From NCBI GenBank assembly GCA_002699585.1, contig PABP01000027.1, positions 60,059-124,058 of the forward strand: DNA of 64,000 nucleotides, read 5' to 3'. Positions within the stretch are counted from its first letter, which is position 1. Each line of letters starts with the position of its first letter. A program made the translations under genes and the position numbers. Shown here one piece after another: positions 1-9,173 of the stretch. The notes beneath the pieces were generated by a model. The model was not told the origin of the DNA. It searched no databases and worked only from the letters and a program-made list of their open reading frames with translations. Origin of the DNA: Anaerolineaceae bacterium (GTDB lineage Bacteria; Chloroflexota; Anaerolineae; Aggregatilineales; Phototrophicaceae).

Positions 1-2
1 AT

Positions 3-512
3 GTGCTGATCGTCTTTTTGCTGAGCGGGCTGTGGCACGGGGCCGCCTGGACCTTCGTCATATGGGGTGGGCTGCATGGGCTGATGGTCGCTATACAGAC
101 GCTTTTCCAAAGGCGGGGATGGTGGATTTTCCCGCGTGGCGCTGTGGGCAGTATCGTCACATGGCTGCTGACACTGGCCTTCATCTGCGTGACCTGGGTC
201 TTCTTTAGGGCCAATTCTCTGGATGATGCCATCTATGTGCTGACGCACGTCGCGCAGCCCTATGCAAAAGATGTCATGGCGCCTTTCGCTGATGGCCTGC
301 TAGGGACCAGCACCGAGTTCTGGCTGTCGTGGGTGCTGATCGGGCTGCTGTTCGCTGCCGATGGTCTACTCGCCAACAGCAGCTTATCGTTACTAATGAG
401 TCGAATCGCCTGGGTGCCCCGTTGGGTGCTGTATTATGTGCTGGCCGCTGCGGTCATTTTCAGCGGACTATATGGCACGGGTGCGGCTCAGTTCATTTAT
501 TTCCAATTTTAG
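3..512 (+). CDS. MBOAT family O-acyltransferase, C-terminal part (5' end outside window)
   Basis: The frame is open at the left edge, so only the last ~169 residues are present. The visible part is a polytopic membrane protein containing GLWHGAAWTFVIWGGLHG, the signature of AlgI/DltB-type membrane-bound O-acyltransferases; the WHG and GLHG histidines include the one conserved across the family. At least three hydrophobic segments follow and it ends in an aromatic tail (QFIYFQF). Family members transfer acetyl groups across the membrane to exopolysaccharide or cell-wall polymers. The stop lies 8 bases before the start of an SGNH/AlgJ-like gene, a pairing typical of polysaccharide acetylation operons. 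The acceptor polymer cannot be told from here. Confidence 0.88.
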   Translation: MLIVFLLSGLWHGAAWTFVIWGGLHGLMVAIQTLFQRRGWWIFPRGAVGSIVTWLLTLAFICVTWVFFRANSLDDAIYVLTHVAQPYAKDVMAPFADGLLGTSTEFWLSWVLIGLLFAADGLLANSSLSLLMSRIAWVPRWVLYYVLAAAVIFSGLYGTGAAQFIYFQF

Positions 513-520
513 GTGCAGCT

Positions 521-1699
521 ATGACGACCAACGCCAAATCTCAGGGCCGCTTCTGGCGCAGAATCGTGATTTTTACGCTGCCGTTCGCCGTGCCGTTCCT
601 ACTGCTGACGGGATGCATGATCTACATCGGCGAGTCCATGCCGCTGGCGTGGGTGGTCGCGCATCAGCAAGCAGGGGAGGTGCTGTATCGTCCGCGTTAT
701 GGCAACCGTGATTTGCAATTTAAGACGCTGTCGGTCAACCTGCGCCAGCCGGAGGTGCTTGCGCTAGGATCATCGCGCATTTTGCAGTTCCGCGCCGGAT
801 TCCTGACCGAGCGACCTGACGCCTTCTATAACGCCGCCGCACCTGCCTGGACCCTCAACCAGCTTGACGCGCTGGTGGCAGGCATCGAACCCGGAAATGA
901 ACCCGACATTCTCATTCTGGCGGTAGATTCTCCCTGGTTCAATGAGGCTTACCTGGGCGATGTCTTCCCACCGACCACCAGTGATTTCGCCCACATTTTT
1001 CAGGTGAATCGCAGTCTCGCTCAGGATTTTATCGCCGGGGATCGCTTTACGCGCGAGGGCTTCGACCCAATGGCTTATCTCACGCGCACGGAACCCGGTT
1101 CCGGGGGGTTGGCACTGGGGATGCGCGCGATTCGAGATGGGCACGGTTTCCGCAGTGATGGCAGCGAACAGTACGGTGATTTCTTGATTGGGGGCTGGCT
1201 GTATCAGCCGACTGAGCGCGAGCGGCATCTGGATTGGCTGCGCAAGGGCGAGGAGATGTACGTCTACGGTGATGTGCCCAGTGAGGTGCGCTTGGTCCAG
1301 TTCGAAGAATTGGTGCAGACTATCACGGAGCGAGGCATCGACCTGATACTGTACGCGCCGCCCTATACGACCCAATTGTGGGACGAGATGGTCACGGATG
1401 GTCAGCATGATTATGTGCAGGCAGCGCTCGACCGCGTGGCGCATATTGCTGCCGACTATGATGTGCCGTTTTACGATTTGTCACGCGCGGCGGACATCGG
1501 GGCAGGGGATGAGGAATTTTTCGATGGCTGGCATGGCAGTGAGCTAGTGACGCTGCGCGTCTGGCTGCGCATCGTGCAGGGGGAGCCGGAGCTGCTGGGT
1601 CCGTATGCTGATGCTGATAAGCTGCGAGCGATCATCGCCGCTGCGGATAATACCTGGGATGTATTCGGGATGGCGGACGAATTTAGGGACCGCCAATAG
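521..1699 (+). CDS. SGNH/AlgJ-like membrane-anchored acetylation partner of the MBOAT
   Basis: I start it at the ATG at 521, eight bases after the MBOAT stop, because a positively charged N-terminus and one membrane segment (about residues 14-37) follow directly; the frame is open further upstream but that part overlaps the MBOAT gene. About 392 residues. LALGSSRILQF (near residue 80) looks like the SGNH nucleophile block, and FFDGWHGSE near the C-terminus gives the D-x-x-H of the catalytic dyad, as in AlgJ/AlgX/DltD-type proteins. The likely role is extracytoplasmic transfer of acetyl groups delivered by the MBOAT. The last 17 bases overlap the convergent gene at 1683, so its natural C-terminus may have been altered by insertion of the A+T-rich cassette. 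Confidence 0.75.
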   Translation: MTTNAKSQGRFWRRIVIFTLPFAVPFLLLTGCMIYIGESMPLAWVVAHQQAGEVLYRPRYGNRDLQFKTLSVNLRQPEVLALGSSRILQFRAGFLTERPDAFYNAAAPAWTLNQLDALVAGIEPGNEPDILILAVDSPWFNEAYLGDVFPPTTSDFAHIFQVNRSLAQDFIAGDRFTREGFDPMAYLTRTEPGSGGLALGMRAIRDGHGFRSDGSEQYGDFLIGGWLYQPTERERHLDWLRKGEEMYVYGDVPSEVRLVQFEELVQTITERGIDLILYAPPYTTQLWDEMVTDGQHDYVQAALDRVAHIAADYDVPFYDLSRAADIGAGDEEFFDGWHGSELVTLRVWLRIVQGEPELLGPYADADKLRAIIAAADNTWDVFGMADEFRDRQ

Positions 1700-3422
1700 T
1701 CACTGATAATGAACTTGGTGTCACAGATTGGACAAACACTAATCCATTAATGTGCAGAACAACTAGAATCACAATAATTACTACAATAAATACAACTATT
1801 GATATACAGTACCTCTCTGTAGTTTGCTTGTATTTCTCATTGAAGAGATTCTTGGGACCGTCCATATAAGTGCTGAAATGGGACTCTATATCATTCTCTC
1901 TTAGAAATATTCCAAACGATTCTTTTAGTTGTTTTTGACGCTCGTCCACACGTAAATCATAAATCTGTTTCTGAACTGGCAGATGCCAGTATCTGACAAC
2001 CAGAATGTAAACGATTGCCACAAACAAAGATGCTGATAAGGCCAATAGAGTTACATCGGGCTTCAATAGTGCTGTAGCGAATCCAATCACCAGCACTCCA
2101 CTGAGTTTGTATATATCATTGGTAAGATTATCTGTGAGTTCCAGCGTCACTTTTCCTGTTTCTGAAGAAATCTCTTCGAGTTTGTCCTCAATTCTTACTC
2201 TCGCGTTGAAATACTCAGCTACTTTGTCAACTAGTTTTCGATCATATGTCTTCTTAGACATTTCCTGTATTTCTTTGGCTCGGCTCAATAGAGTCACATT
2301 GTCTGACGCAACTATTGAGATAAACTGCTGTACTATTTCAAGCTTATCTGCAAGCAAATCTTCGTAAGCATACTTGAACAGAGAATACACATCATTTCGA
2401 TACTCTGATGAAGTTATTAGCTCTATATCAATCTCTAACGGAAGGCGGCGCAACCCAACAAAGGTCAAAGCATAATAAACTTTATTATTGCGACTGATAT
2501 TTTCAATTCGGTCAGCAAGGAAGATAAGCGAGAGCAAAGATTGCAGTATCTGAAGTTGCTCAATTATTGTTTTGCAGAGGTTCGTAAGACCATGAGGAGT
2601 TTTATTAGTCACATCAAAGTCGTAAGGAGTCAAACTACTTACGGGATTTATCCAAATGGTGTGATCTCGGCTAAATTCCCTTACAGTTTTGTGCAAATCT
2701 ATCTGATAAGCATTTGAAAGTAGCTCTTGAAAATTCTCTGTACTGCTTTTTCCTAGAATTCTGATTTTATCGCCACTTATATCCACATCTTGGTCAAGTA
2801 CAAAAACAACTATGTCTTTATCATGATCCACCAGCTTGTGCTCAAATTGCTGCAAATCAGCAGATTTTAGCCAATCAACAAACTTCTGCGCGGAAAAAAA
2901 CAGCGTCAGTGAGAAGGGTAAATCAGGGTATCGATTAAGGATAGAACTCTTGACGTAGTTAATTGTTAATCGGGAAACAAAGGTGTTGTCAGATGCTAAT
3001 TCACCGATCATTTCCAGTATGTCATCGACTTGTGGTGAAATATTCTTCTCTATCCAATCATTGATCCGATTAAGAATCATAACTGTACTATCTTCTAAGG
3101 AAGAACTATCAAAAGCTCCTAAATCCATCGGGTCAACAGTTGCCTTTATTTTATTTTGTTCGGCCACAACAAATCTATCAAACTGAACATACTGTTGGTC
3201 ATCTAGTCGAATATCAATTGATATATTGTATGAAAACCTAATGAGGACTTGAAGCAAATTGATTATTTCAGTGTTTTGGCTACTGTTGGAGATATCTTTG
3301 CTAATCGTTATTTCTTCAGCCGACTCCATTGAGTATGAAAAGATGTCTTTATCCCACTGGATCAGATGTTGTATGGACTGTACTAAGTGACCTAAATGAT
3401 TATCTACATTCGTGTCATTCAT
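1683..3422 (-). CDS. large hypothetical membrane protein (two C-terminal membrane segments)
   Basis: 579 residues, no family recognised. The first ~400 residues are predicted soluble. An amphipathic, possibly coiled-coil stretch (about 370-425, rich in K, E, R) leads into a hairpin of hydrophobic segments (about 435-480) and a last one (about 540-565, rich in I and V). The start codon overlaps the end of the upstream NA37 gene by 8 bases, so the two are almost certainly co-translated. Codon use is A+T-rich, unlike the flanking genes, suggesting acquisition. A cytosolic sensor or enzyme part plus a membrane hairpin fits a defence effector, but this is inference only. It converges on and overlaps the SGNH gene by 17 bases. 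Confidence 0.6.
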   Translation of the reverse strand: MNDTNVDNHLGHLVQSIQHLIQWDKDIFSYSMESAEEITISKDISNSSQNTEIINLLQVLIRFSYNISIDIRLDDQQYVQFDRFVVAEQNKIKATVDPMDLGAFDSSSLEDSTVMILNRINDWIEKNISPQVDDILEMIGELASDNTFVSRLTINYVKSSILNRYPDLPFSLTLFFSAQKFVDWLKSADLQQFEHKLVDHDKDIVVFVLDQDVDISGDKIRILGKSSTENFQELLSNAYQIDLHKTVREFSRDHTIWINPVSSLTPYDFDVTNKTPHGLTNLCKTIIEQLQILQSLLSLIFLADRIENISRNNKVYYALTFVGLRRLPLEIDIELITSSEYRNDVYSLFKYAYEDLLADKLEIVQQFISIVASDNVTLLSRAKEIQEMSKKTYDRKLVDKVAEYFNARVRIEDKLEEISSETGKVTLELTDNLTNDIYKLSGVLVIGFATALLKPDVTLLALSASLFVAIVYILVVRYWHLPVQKQIYDLRVDERQKQLKESFGIFLRENDIESHFSTYMDGPKNLFNEKYKQTTERYCISIVVFIVVIIVILVVLHINGLVFVQSVTPSSLSVTIGGP

Positions 3423-4392
3423 TTTGTGGTGTTCCTACAATACGCACTTCTCCATCCTCTACAGTGACATTTTGAGACATGACAGTCCATGGCCCACTAA
3501 TTCTGATGCCATTACTTAGCCTAATTGTTCTTCTGTGCGTTCGCAATGTGTTGCCATTTATTGCCAGTTGGTTTACTCCACGGTGCACTAAAGCATCATT
3601 TATTTGTGCTTCATCCACAACAATATCATTTTCTTCCAAAGCAGTGACAATATCTGGCAAAGTAATCTCCGGCAGTAAACTCACATCCTGTATTACATTT
3701 TGGACAATCGCTTGGGTTTGTTGTTCTGAATGATCTTCATCAAGTATATGCTCAAGTGTTTCTATCACATCTGTAACTTGCCTTTGTGAAGTTGCATTGG
3801 CATTTTGGCATCCAAGGAAATTACGAAAATATATTCTTGGATCACCGCTCGCACCCAGCTTATCTTTGAACTTTACATCATAAGTATGACGTTCGGGGTC
3901 TGGAATTATCGCCCATTTTTCCACATCTGAATTATCGTTAGGGAGTGTATTGTCAATATCTTCAATTGCGAGTGCGAGATCAGTACTAGTGTATGTAATT
4001 AGTTTACTGTTCTGGGGCTTAATCTTAAGTATTGCGAGGTACTGTGTGTCATCTTTTGTCAACCAGACTAAGAGAAGCAATCCGGCACTAGCCGTAGTTG
4101 GTCTAGATACTGTATGAAGTTCTAATGCTATAGATTTCGATACCGTATAGAAGTTTTCACTATTTGTATGAAGTTGATGATAAAAACTACTCATTGGTGC
4201 ATCAGGCGCAAAGATCGCCCCGTCAGTTGAGGCACGCCACATTTTGTCTAGATGATTATTGAGAAATTCTGTGAGATCTGCTCTTCTATCGTCCGGTAGA
4301 TTCGCTACACTAACGCTTGTTTCAGCATAGCGAGGGGATTCTTCAGTTCGATCTACATAATGCAGAACCAAATTTTGGATTTCAAATGGCAT
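3415..4392 (-). CDS. NA37/YejK-type nucleoid-associated protein
   Basis: 325 residues. The layout follows E. coli YejK (37-kDa nucleoid-associated protein family): an N-terminal MPFEIQNLVLHYVD strand, a central hydrophobic core (LLLLVWLT...YLAILKIK), the F-K-x-K-x-G...Y-F-R-N-F-L-G-C block near 175-195, and a C-terminal beta region ending D-G-E-V-R-I-V-G-T-P, matching the YejK ending T-L-T-I-K-G-T-P. Such proteins bind DNA, and homologues outside gammaproteobacteria are often found in accessory or defence regions. AGGAT at 4401-4405 (complement), 8 bases from the ATG, is a fair ribosome binding site. First gene of a two-gene operon with the membrane protein at 1683-3422; both are A+T-rich compared with the flanks. 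Confidence 0.78.
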   Translation of the reverse strand: MPFEIQNLVLHYVDRTEESPRYAETSVSVANLPDDRRADLTEFLNNHLDKMWRASTDGAIFAPDAPMSSFYHQLHTNSENFYTVSKSIALELHTVSRPTTASAGLLLLVWLTKDDTQYLAILKIKPQNSKLITYTSTDLALAIEDIDNTLPNDNSDVEKWAIIPDPERHTYDVKFKDKLGASGDPRIYFRNFLGCQNANATSQRQVTDVIETLEHILDEDHSEQQTQAIVQNVIQDVSLLPEITLPDIVTALEENDIVVDEAQINDALVHRGVNQLAINGNTLRTHRRTIRLSNGIRISGPWTVMSQNVTVEDGEVRIVGTPQNE

Positions 4393-4570
4393 GTGGATAG
4401 ATCCTATTCGTAAAATTAACCCAATTTAGTAATAATAGAATACATTTAAATTAACAGATATAAAGTTAGTGTTCAGTATGAAAATAGGGTTAACACTCGA
4501 CATAGAGAATCTAAGTGGCCATTTATTAGCGAAATCAAATATAATCGCTATAGTGCGTTAAGGTTTCTCA

Positions 4571-5131
4571 ATGGTCGAAATACAAAAATGCCCGAAGCTA
4601 ATCATCGTTACAGGTCGACCTGGGTCGGGGAAGTCGACGCTGGCGCAGCGGTTGGCGAACAGTGTGCGCTGTCCGCTGGTTGCGCGGGATGCCATCAAAG
4701 AGGGGCTGGTCAACACATTTGGCACGGTCGATGTGGCCGAAGCCGAATTGGCTCGCCGCGCCTATGATATTTTCTTCGATACGATTGAAGATATGCTGGA
4801 TGCAGGCGTCACCCTGATTGCCGAGGCAGCCTTCCAGAACAAGCTGTGGGCGCCCAAGTTGGAGACATTCCAGTCTGTTGCCGACATCCGCATCATCATC
4901 TGCCATGTTGAAGCCGAAACGGCGAAGGCCCGTTTCCTGGCACGCTACGAAGCGGACCCTGGCCGCAGGCATTTTCATGGGTATGAGGGCCAGCAGGCGC
5001 CGGATATCTGGCGTTATGATCGTTATGATCCGCCCAATATGTTTGCCCCCAAGTTGACGGTCGATACCACGCAGGATTATCGCCCCAGGTTTGACGACAT
5101 CGTCGCCTTTGCCCTGAATCACCCGCGCTAA
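4571..5131 (+). CDS. small P-loop kinase-like ATPase
   Basis: 186 residues with a textbook Walker A, GRPGSGKST (about residues 16-24), at the end of the first strand. It continues L-A-x-R-L-A...V-A-R-D-A-I-K-E-G-L as in AAA_33/zeta-like nucleoside or small-molecule kinases, with EAAFQNKLW in the position of the second core strand and a basic LID-like region (ARFLARYEADPGRRHFH). It probably phosphorylates a small molecule; the substrate is unknown. Translation starts at 4571 after AAGG. It lies divergent from the NA37 operon across a 178-base A+T-rich gap and leads a run of plus-strand genes; the GC-rich coding sequence matches the host rather than the cassette. Confidence 0.8.
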   Translation: MVEIQKCPKLIIVTGRPGSGKSTLAQRLANSVRCPLVARDAIKEGLVNTFGTVDVAEAELARRAYDIFFDTIEDMLDAGVTLIAEAAFQNKLWAPKLETFQSVADIRIIICHVEAETAKARFLARYEADPGRRHFHGYEGQQAPDIWRYDRYDPPNMFAPKLTVDTTQDYRPRFDDIVAFALNHPR

Positions 5132-5193
5132 CCCCACAGCCCAATCCCAAAGCCGCTATACTGAGGTCAGCGTCCGTAAGCGAGGAGGGGCTT

Positions 5194-6345
5194 ATGACCC
5201 AGTCAGCAGAACATCCCTGGAGCGATGAACGCTTGGATGCCTTCCGACAGGTGGGCGACCAGGCAGCCGATGCGGTTATCGCGCATGTGCTGGACGTACA
5301 CGACGTGGCGACGATCAACCAGATGATGCGCTCCCTGGTTCGCAATGTGGATTTGCCGCTGGCGGACCTGCCTGAAATCGTGCGCGACTACCTCGATGAG
5401 ACGTTCATGCTGCCCATGTGGACGCGGCCCGATCTGCTGCGACGGGCCAGCGCCTTTTTCGATTTACACGGCCCGGAAATTGTGATGCTGCTGTTTGCGG
5501 CCAGCTTGCCCGTTCTATATGCCAAGCAGCGTGGCGCACCTGTGCTGACTATCACCCGGAAATTGAACGATGCCACGACCATTGAGCGGCGTATCGTGGA
5601 GACAGGGCAGTTCTTGCTGGATGTCACTGACAGCGAGGGGTTCACCCATAGTGGGCGCGGCATTCGCACAGTGCAAAAAGTCCGCTTGATGCACGCCGCG
5701 GTGCGGCACTACATCGCCCATGATGCCGCCTGGAATGCGCTGTGGCAGCCTGAGTGGGGTGTGCCCATCAACCAGACTGACCTGGCCGGGACGATGCTGT
5801 CGTTTTCTGTGACAGTGATCGACGGGTTGGAGAAGGCAGGCATCCGGGTAGGGCAGGTGGATAAAGAAGCCTATCTGCACCTGTGGAAATTGATTGGCCA
5901 TATCATGGGCATCGTCCCTGAGCTGCTGCCGGATGATTACGCCAGTGCCAAAACCATGATGACGCGGTGGATGTCACGCGATTATGGCACATCGGAAGCT
6001 GGCGTTTTCCTGACAAAGACGCTGCGCGATTTTATGTATGCGCGGGTGCCAGGGCGTGTATTCGACAGCTATACGACCAACTGGATGCGCTACTGGTTGG
6101 GACACGATTTAGCTGATGCTTTGCAAGTACCACCGCACGATGGGGGCCTTGTCCTGGTGCATCTGACGCGTGGACTGTGGGCCCTTCAGGGGCGTGTTCG
6201 GGCGCTGTCGCCTATTGTCGAGTGGAGCACACGCTTTCTAATTCGGCGGCTGCTGACTGCGCTCATCGAGCGTGAGCGTGATGGCAAAGACGTCCATTTC
6301 AGCATTCCCGAACGTTTGAAAGCACAGTGGGCCGTACGCGGCTAG
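5194..6345 (+). CDS. oxygenase MpaB family protein (DUF2236)
   Basis: 383 residues, helical, soluble. The central stretch (about 150-215) carries GRGIRTVQKVRLMHAAVRHY, then W-G-V-P-I-N-Q-x-D-L-A-G-T-M-L-S-F-S and G-L-E-K-A-G-I. These are the hallmarks of the MpaB/latex-clearing-protein family, haem-dependent oxygenases that cleave isoprenoid or rubber-like substrates; the conserved K/R and H residues of the haem pocket are present. Most bacterial members are uncharacterised, so the substrate is open. A strong AGGAGG ribosome binding site sits just before the ATG at 5194. The next gene starts 17 bases downstream and is probably co-transcribed. Confidence 0.85.
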   Translation: MTQSAEHPWSDERLDAFRQVGDQAADAVIAHVLDVHDVATINQMMRSLVRNVDLPLADLPEIVRDYLDETFMLPMWTRPDLLRRASAFFDLHGPEIVMLLFAASLPVLYAKQRGAPVLTITRKLNDATTIERRIVETGQFLLDVTDSEGFTHSGRGIRTVQKVRLMHAAVRHYIAHDAAWNALWQPEWGVPINQTDLAGTMLSFSVTVIDGLEKAGIRVGQVDKEAYLHLWKLIGHIMGIVPELLPDDYASAKTMMTRWMSRDYGTSEAGVFLTKTLRDFMYARVPGRVFDSYTTNWMRYWLGHDLADALQVPPHDGGLVLVHLTRGLWALQGRVRALSPIVEWSTRFLIRRLLTALIERERDGKDVHFSIPERLKAQWAVRG

Positions 6346-6362
6346 AGTAGGGGGACTTATCT

Positions 6363-7058
6363 ATGGATTACAGTCACGAGTTTACAACATTTGTAAACGA
6401 TCATCCGACCGAAAAAAGCGGTGATGGTCCGCAGCAAAGTGGGTCGCCGCGCATTCATCATGGCCTGAGCAACCCGACCATGCGCCAATTCGTCAAAGAT
6501 TGGGCGAATGCCCACCCAGAGCTGACCTACGAGGACTGGATAGTCACCATGTCAGGGCTATATGCTGGCGAGTCGATTGACGAGCGCTGTCTCGCCGGGT
6601 TCATGCTGGGGCAGTATGGGCGCTTTCGGAAGCAAGTGCCGTTGGCCACCCTTGATGCCTGGATTGGCCAGCTAGAAGGCTGGCGTGAGATCGACACAAC
6701 CTGCCAGTCGAATTTTACGGCAAAGGAAGTCCTGGCCGCGTGGGATGCGTGGCAGCTATTTCTAGTGGATCTGTCACAGCGGGAGACAATTCAGCATCGG
6801 CGGGCGAGCCTGGTGTTGCTGGTCAAACCCGTACGCGATTCCGACGATGACCGCCTCATTTCGACGGCATTGGCCAACGTGGAGCGACTCAAACACGAGG
6901 GCGATAAGCTCATCACCAAGGCGATTTCCTGGGTGCTGCGGGAAGCTATCAAACGCCATCGCGACGCTGTAGCTGCTTATGTCGCAGAGCATGAAAGCAC
7001 TTTGCCCGCCATTGCTGTGCGTGAATTCTATAAGAAATATCGGACAGGCAAGAAATAG
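6363..7058 (+). CDS. DNA alkylation repair protein (AlkD-like HEAT repeat)
   Basis: 231 residues. The helical repeat protein contains MRQFVKDWAN, then DERCLAGFMLGQY, W-x-x-I-D-T-T-C, H-x-R-R-A-S-L-V-L-L, and I-T-K-A-I-S-W-V-L-R-E near the end. This order is typical of AlkC/AlkD-type proteins, which excise bulky or cationic N-alkylated bases without base flipping. The C-terminus ends in a basic tail (REFYKKYRTGKK). A GGGGGA ribosome binding site precedes the ATG. It follows the MpaB-like oxygenase by 17 bases. The D-to-catalysis residue was not positioned exactly, so enzymatic competence is assumed from family membership. Confidence 0.85.
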   Translation: MDYSHEFTTFVNDHPTEKSGDGPQQSGSPRIHHGLSNPTMRQFVKDWANAHPELTYEDWIVTMSGLYAGESIDERCLAGFMLGQYGRFRKQVPLATLDAWIGQLEGWREIDTTCQSNFTAKEVLAAWDAWQLFLVDLSQRETIQHRRASLVLLVKPVRDSDDDRLISTALANVERLKHEGDKLITKAISWVLREAIKRHRDAVAAYVAEHESTLPAIAVREFYKKYRTGKK

Positions 7059-7180
7059 TACCGTTGTGATGAAGTCGAAGGTTACGTTTATCACCTTAAA
7101 CGATGAAGAAGTCGGCCATATAATGTCACAAGAGTCCAAAGTGGCTATATAAAGGCCAAACATCGGAAAGGGCAGGTCAC

Positions 7181-7756
7181 ATGACTGCTATAAAAGAGGG
7201 CTATTATTGGCAGGGCAATCTCGTTAGATTGCGCCCCCTGCAAGAAAAAGACGCGGAACTATGGTTAGCAGAGGAGCAATCCGACAGTGAAGGGGTTCAT
7301 TTCCTGAACATGGGGATGGATTTGCCCAAGTCGGAGAAGTCTGCGAAAGATTTCGTTGCCCAGTTCGCGGAGTTTAATAACATTGAGCGGCGGATCATGT
7401 TTTCTATCGACACGCTCGATGGTGAACTGGTGGGCGGCATCAATATCCACAGCATGGACCGCAAGAATGGGACTTTCGAGACAGGCAGCCGCATCTATAC
7501 CGCGTATCGGGGTAGGGGATATGGCTTCGATGCCAAGCTTATCGTGCTGCGGTATGCCTTCCATGAGCTGCGATTCCAGAAGTACAACATTTCCTGCATG
7601 GCCACGAATGAGCGCATGATCCATCATGCCAAGCGCCTGGGTTGTCAGGAAGAAGGTCGGCGGCGGCGCAACGTATATACACAGGGTGAGTATCAGGATG
7701 AACTGTATTTTGGCCTGACGCGCGAAGAGTTCGATGCGCTGCTGGAGCGCCTCTAG
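7181..7756 (+). CDS. GNAT N-acetyltransferase, RimJ/RimL type
   Basis: 191 residues. It starts with N-L-V-R-L-R-P-L-Q-E-K-D-A, the usual first strand and helix of RimJ/RimL-like acetyltransferases. The acetyl-CoA pyrophosphate loop is Y-R-G-R-G-Y-G-F-D-A-K (about 108-118), followed by H-E-L-R-F-Q-K-Y-N-I and N-E-R-M-I-H-H-A-K-R-L-G-C-Q-E-E-G-R-R-R-R, the standard C-terminal motif B. The substrate may be a protein N-terminus, amino acid or antibiotic-like amine. AGGGCAGG supplies the ribosome binding site. The gene ends at a shared hairpin terminator, convergent with the fasciclin gene. Confidence 0.88.
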   Translation: MTAIKEGYYWQGNLVRLRPLQEKDAELWLAEEQSDSEGVHFLNMGMDLPKSEKSAKDFVAQFAEFNNIERRIMFSIDTLDGELVGGINIHSMDRKNGTFETGSRIYTAYRGRGYGFDAKLIVLRYAFHELRFQKYNISCMATNERMIHHAKRLGCQEEGRRRRNVYTQGEYQDELYFGLTREEFDALLERL

Positions 7757-7783
7757 AGGGTAGGGCAGGTGTTTAAAGCAAAA

Positions 7784-7806
7784 GAGACCGACACATAGTC
7801 GGCCTC
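7784..7806. terminator. bidirectional hairpin terminator between convergent genes
   Basis: GAGACCGAC pairs with GTCGGCCTC around a 5-base loop (ACATA), with one A-C mismatch. It sits between the stop of the GNAT gene and the stop of the convergent fasciclin gene, with an A-rich tract on the left side (AAAGCAAAAG) that would give a U-tract for minus-strand transcripts. Confidence 0.6.
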
Positions 7807-7827
7807 TCGGATATATCAAGCTACTGG

Positions 7828-8967
7828 CTATTGGCTCAGCGGCAAAATGCTGTCGATGAGGTGGACCACGCCGTTGGTGCCAAAGATATTGACATCAATC
7901 ACCTGGGCATCACCAATGAAGATATTGCCATCAACAACGGTCACATCGTAGGTGTTGCCTGCCAGCGTCGTTACACTTTCCGTATCGAGGATTTGACTGA
8001 GCGTATAGGCGCCATCCAGGATATGATTTTGCAGCGTTTCGGTGGCATCGTCGCCCATCGCTTCGATTTCATCAATCAGGAAGCCTGCGGGCAGCAGCAC
8101 GGTATATGGACCTTCTGAAGTCAGGGTTTCCGTCAGGCCGAGGTTATCGAACACGGGGCCATAGCCGGCAAGGGCTTCACGACTGAGGATGGCTTCATTG
8201 ATTGTGCCCGGTTCCATCAGGGTTCCCATGGCCATCGCGTAATCCGCGCCGGTTGTCTCTACGACAACTAGCTCAGGATTTTCTTCCGTACCGACGACAG
8301 CAATCAGATAGTAGCTGCCATCTGTGACATCAATTTCAGTAGCTTCACCCAGGGGCGCCGTATTTTCGCCCTGGCTCATCGCGGCAAAGCTAAACGTGTT
8401 AGCGTCCACCGGAATGAAGAAGGCACGACTGCTGGGTGCCATCAGGTCGACTACAAACGGAATATCATCACGGGTGAAGGTCACGGGCGTATCTGAACTG
8501 AGAGCGTTGACGAAGGTGATGCCGCTGGTTCCCGGCAGCAGATCAAACATCTGGCGCGAAAAAGTCGTCACGGTCGGCTGACCGTCCATGTCTTCTAAGA
8601 TAGCAATGGTCGTAAAGCCAGGCGTGACTTCAAAGCTGTCCATCTGCTGGATGACATCCGACGTCAAAGCATCCATGATAGACAGGCTGTGCGTGCCCGG
8701 TTCAACAGCGATCCAGGATGTCACAGTGGGGTAGGTGGCTTCTTCAATATCAAGCGGCTCACCATCGACCGTCACGCTGACATCTGATGCGTTGGGTGCA
8801 AAATGGGCGACGCGCACATAAGCGTCTATGTTCATTTCAGTTTCAAGAGTTGGGGTGACCTCAGGTAAGGGAGTGGCATCCTGGGCCTGTGCGAAGGGCA
8901 CAAGGGCCAGCAAGCCGACCAGCATTACAGCGGTCACGATAGTAAATTTCCGAGTCAATCGATTCAT
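7828..8967 (-). CDS. secreted DUF4397-fasciclin (FAS1) protein
   Basis: 379 residues. A clear signal peptide (about 1-28, ending AQAQ) is followed by a short T/P/E linker. Residues ~48-245 form a DUF4397 beta-sandwich (AYVRVAHFAPNASDVSVTVD, then V-E-P-G-T-H-S-L). Residues ~258-378 form a FAS1 domain with D-N-L-G-L-T-E-T-L, the YTVLLP block, the N-H-I-L-D-G motif and V-V-H-L-I-D-S-I-L-P-L at the end. FAS1 proteins are cell-surface adhesion modules. The FAS1 block reads as complete. TCTCC just upstream on the complement provides an AGGAG-like ribosome binding site. No membrane anchor or sorting signal, so it is probably released or held non-covalently. Confidence 0.88.
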   Translation of the reverse strand: MNRLTRKFTIVTAVMLVGLLALVPFAQAQDATPLPEVTPTLETEMNIDAYVRVAHFAPNASDVSVTVDGEPLDIEEATYPTVTSWIAVEPGTHSLSIMDALTSDVIQQMDSFEVTPGFTTIAILEDMDGQPTVTTFSRQMFDLLPGTSGITFVNALSSDTPVTFTRDDIPFVVDLMAPSSRAFFIPVDANTFSFAAMSQGENTAPLGEATEIDVTDGSYYLIAVVGTEENPELVVVETTGADYAMAMGTLMEPGTINEAILSREALAGYGPVFDNLGLTETLTSEGPYTVLLPAGFLIDEIEAMGDDATETLQNHILDGAYTLSQILDTESVTTLAGNTYDVTVVDGNIFIGDAQVIDVNIFGTNGVVHLIDSILPLSQ

Positions 8968-9173
8968 TGGATTTCTCCGTCTACGTACAGACGTGTTTCA
9001 CCGTAGAATCTGTACCTTAACGTGGCATGATCTATATGTCGTGTTTGTGTATGGGCATTAGGGGTGTATGTAGGGAGTGCTCATATCGATGAAATGGAAG
9101 GGATTTATTACAATATGTCCTATGGTTACACAATTCCACAAGATGCTGTTGGTCAATCGATTCAACATGACTC

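Noticed and set aside
770..1444. 224-codon minus-strand open frame inside the SGNH gene
   Set aside because: Antisense shadow of a well-supported gene.
1683..4392. Assignment of the two-gene cassette to Kiwa (KwaA/KwaB)
   Set aside because: The soluble protein fits NA37/YejK by its block order, and the membrane protein does not look like a four-helix KwaA; only a functional analogy is offered.
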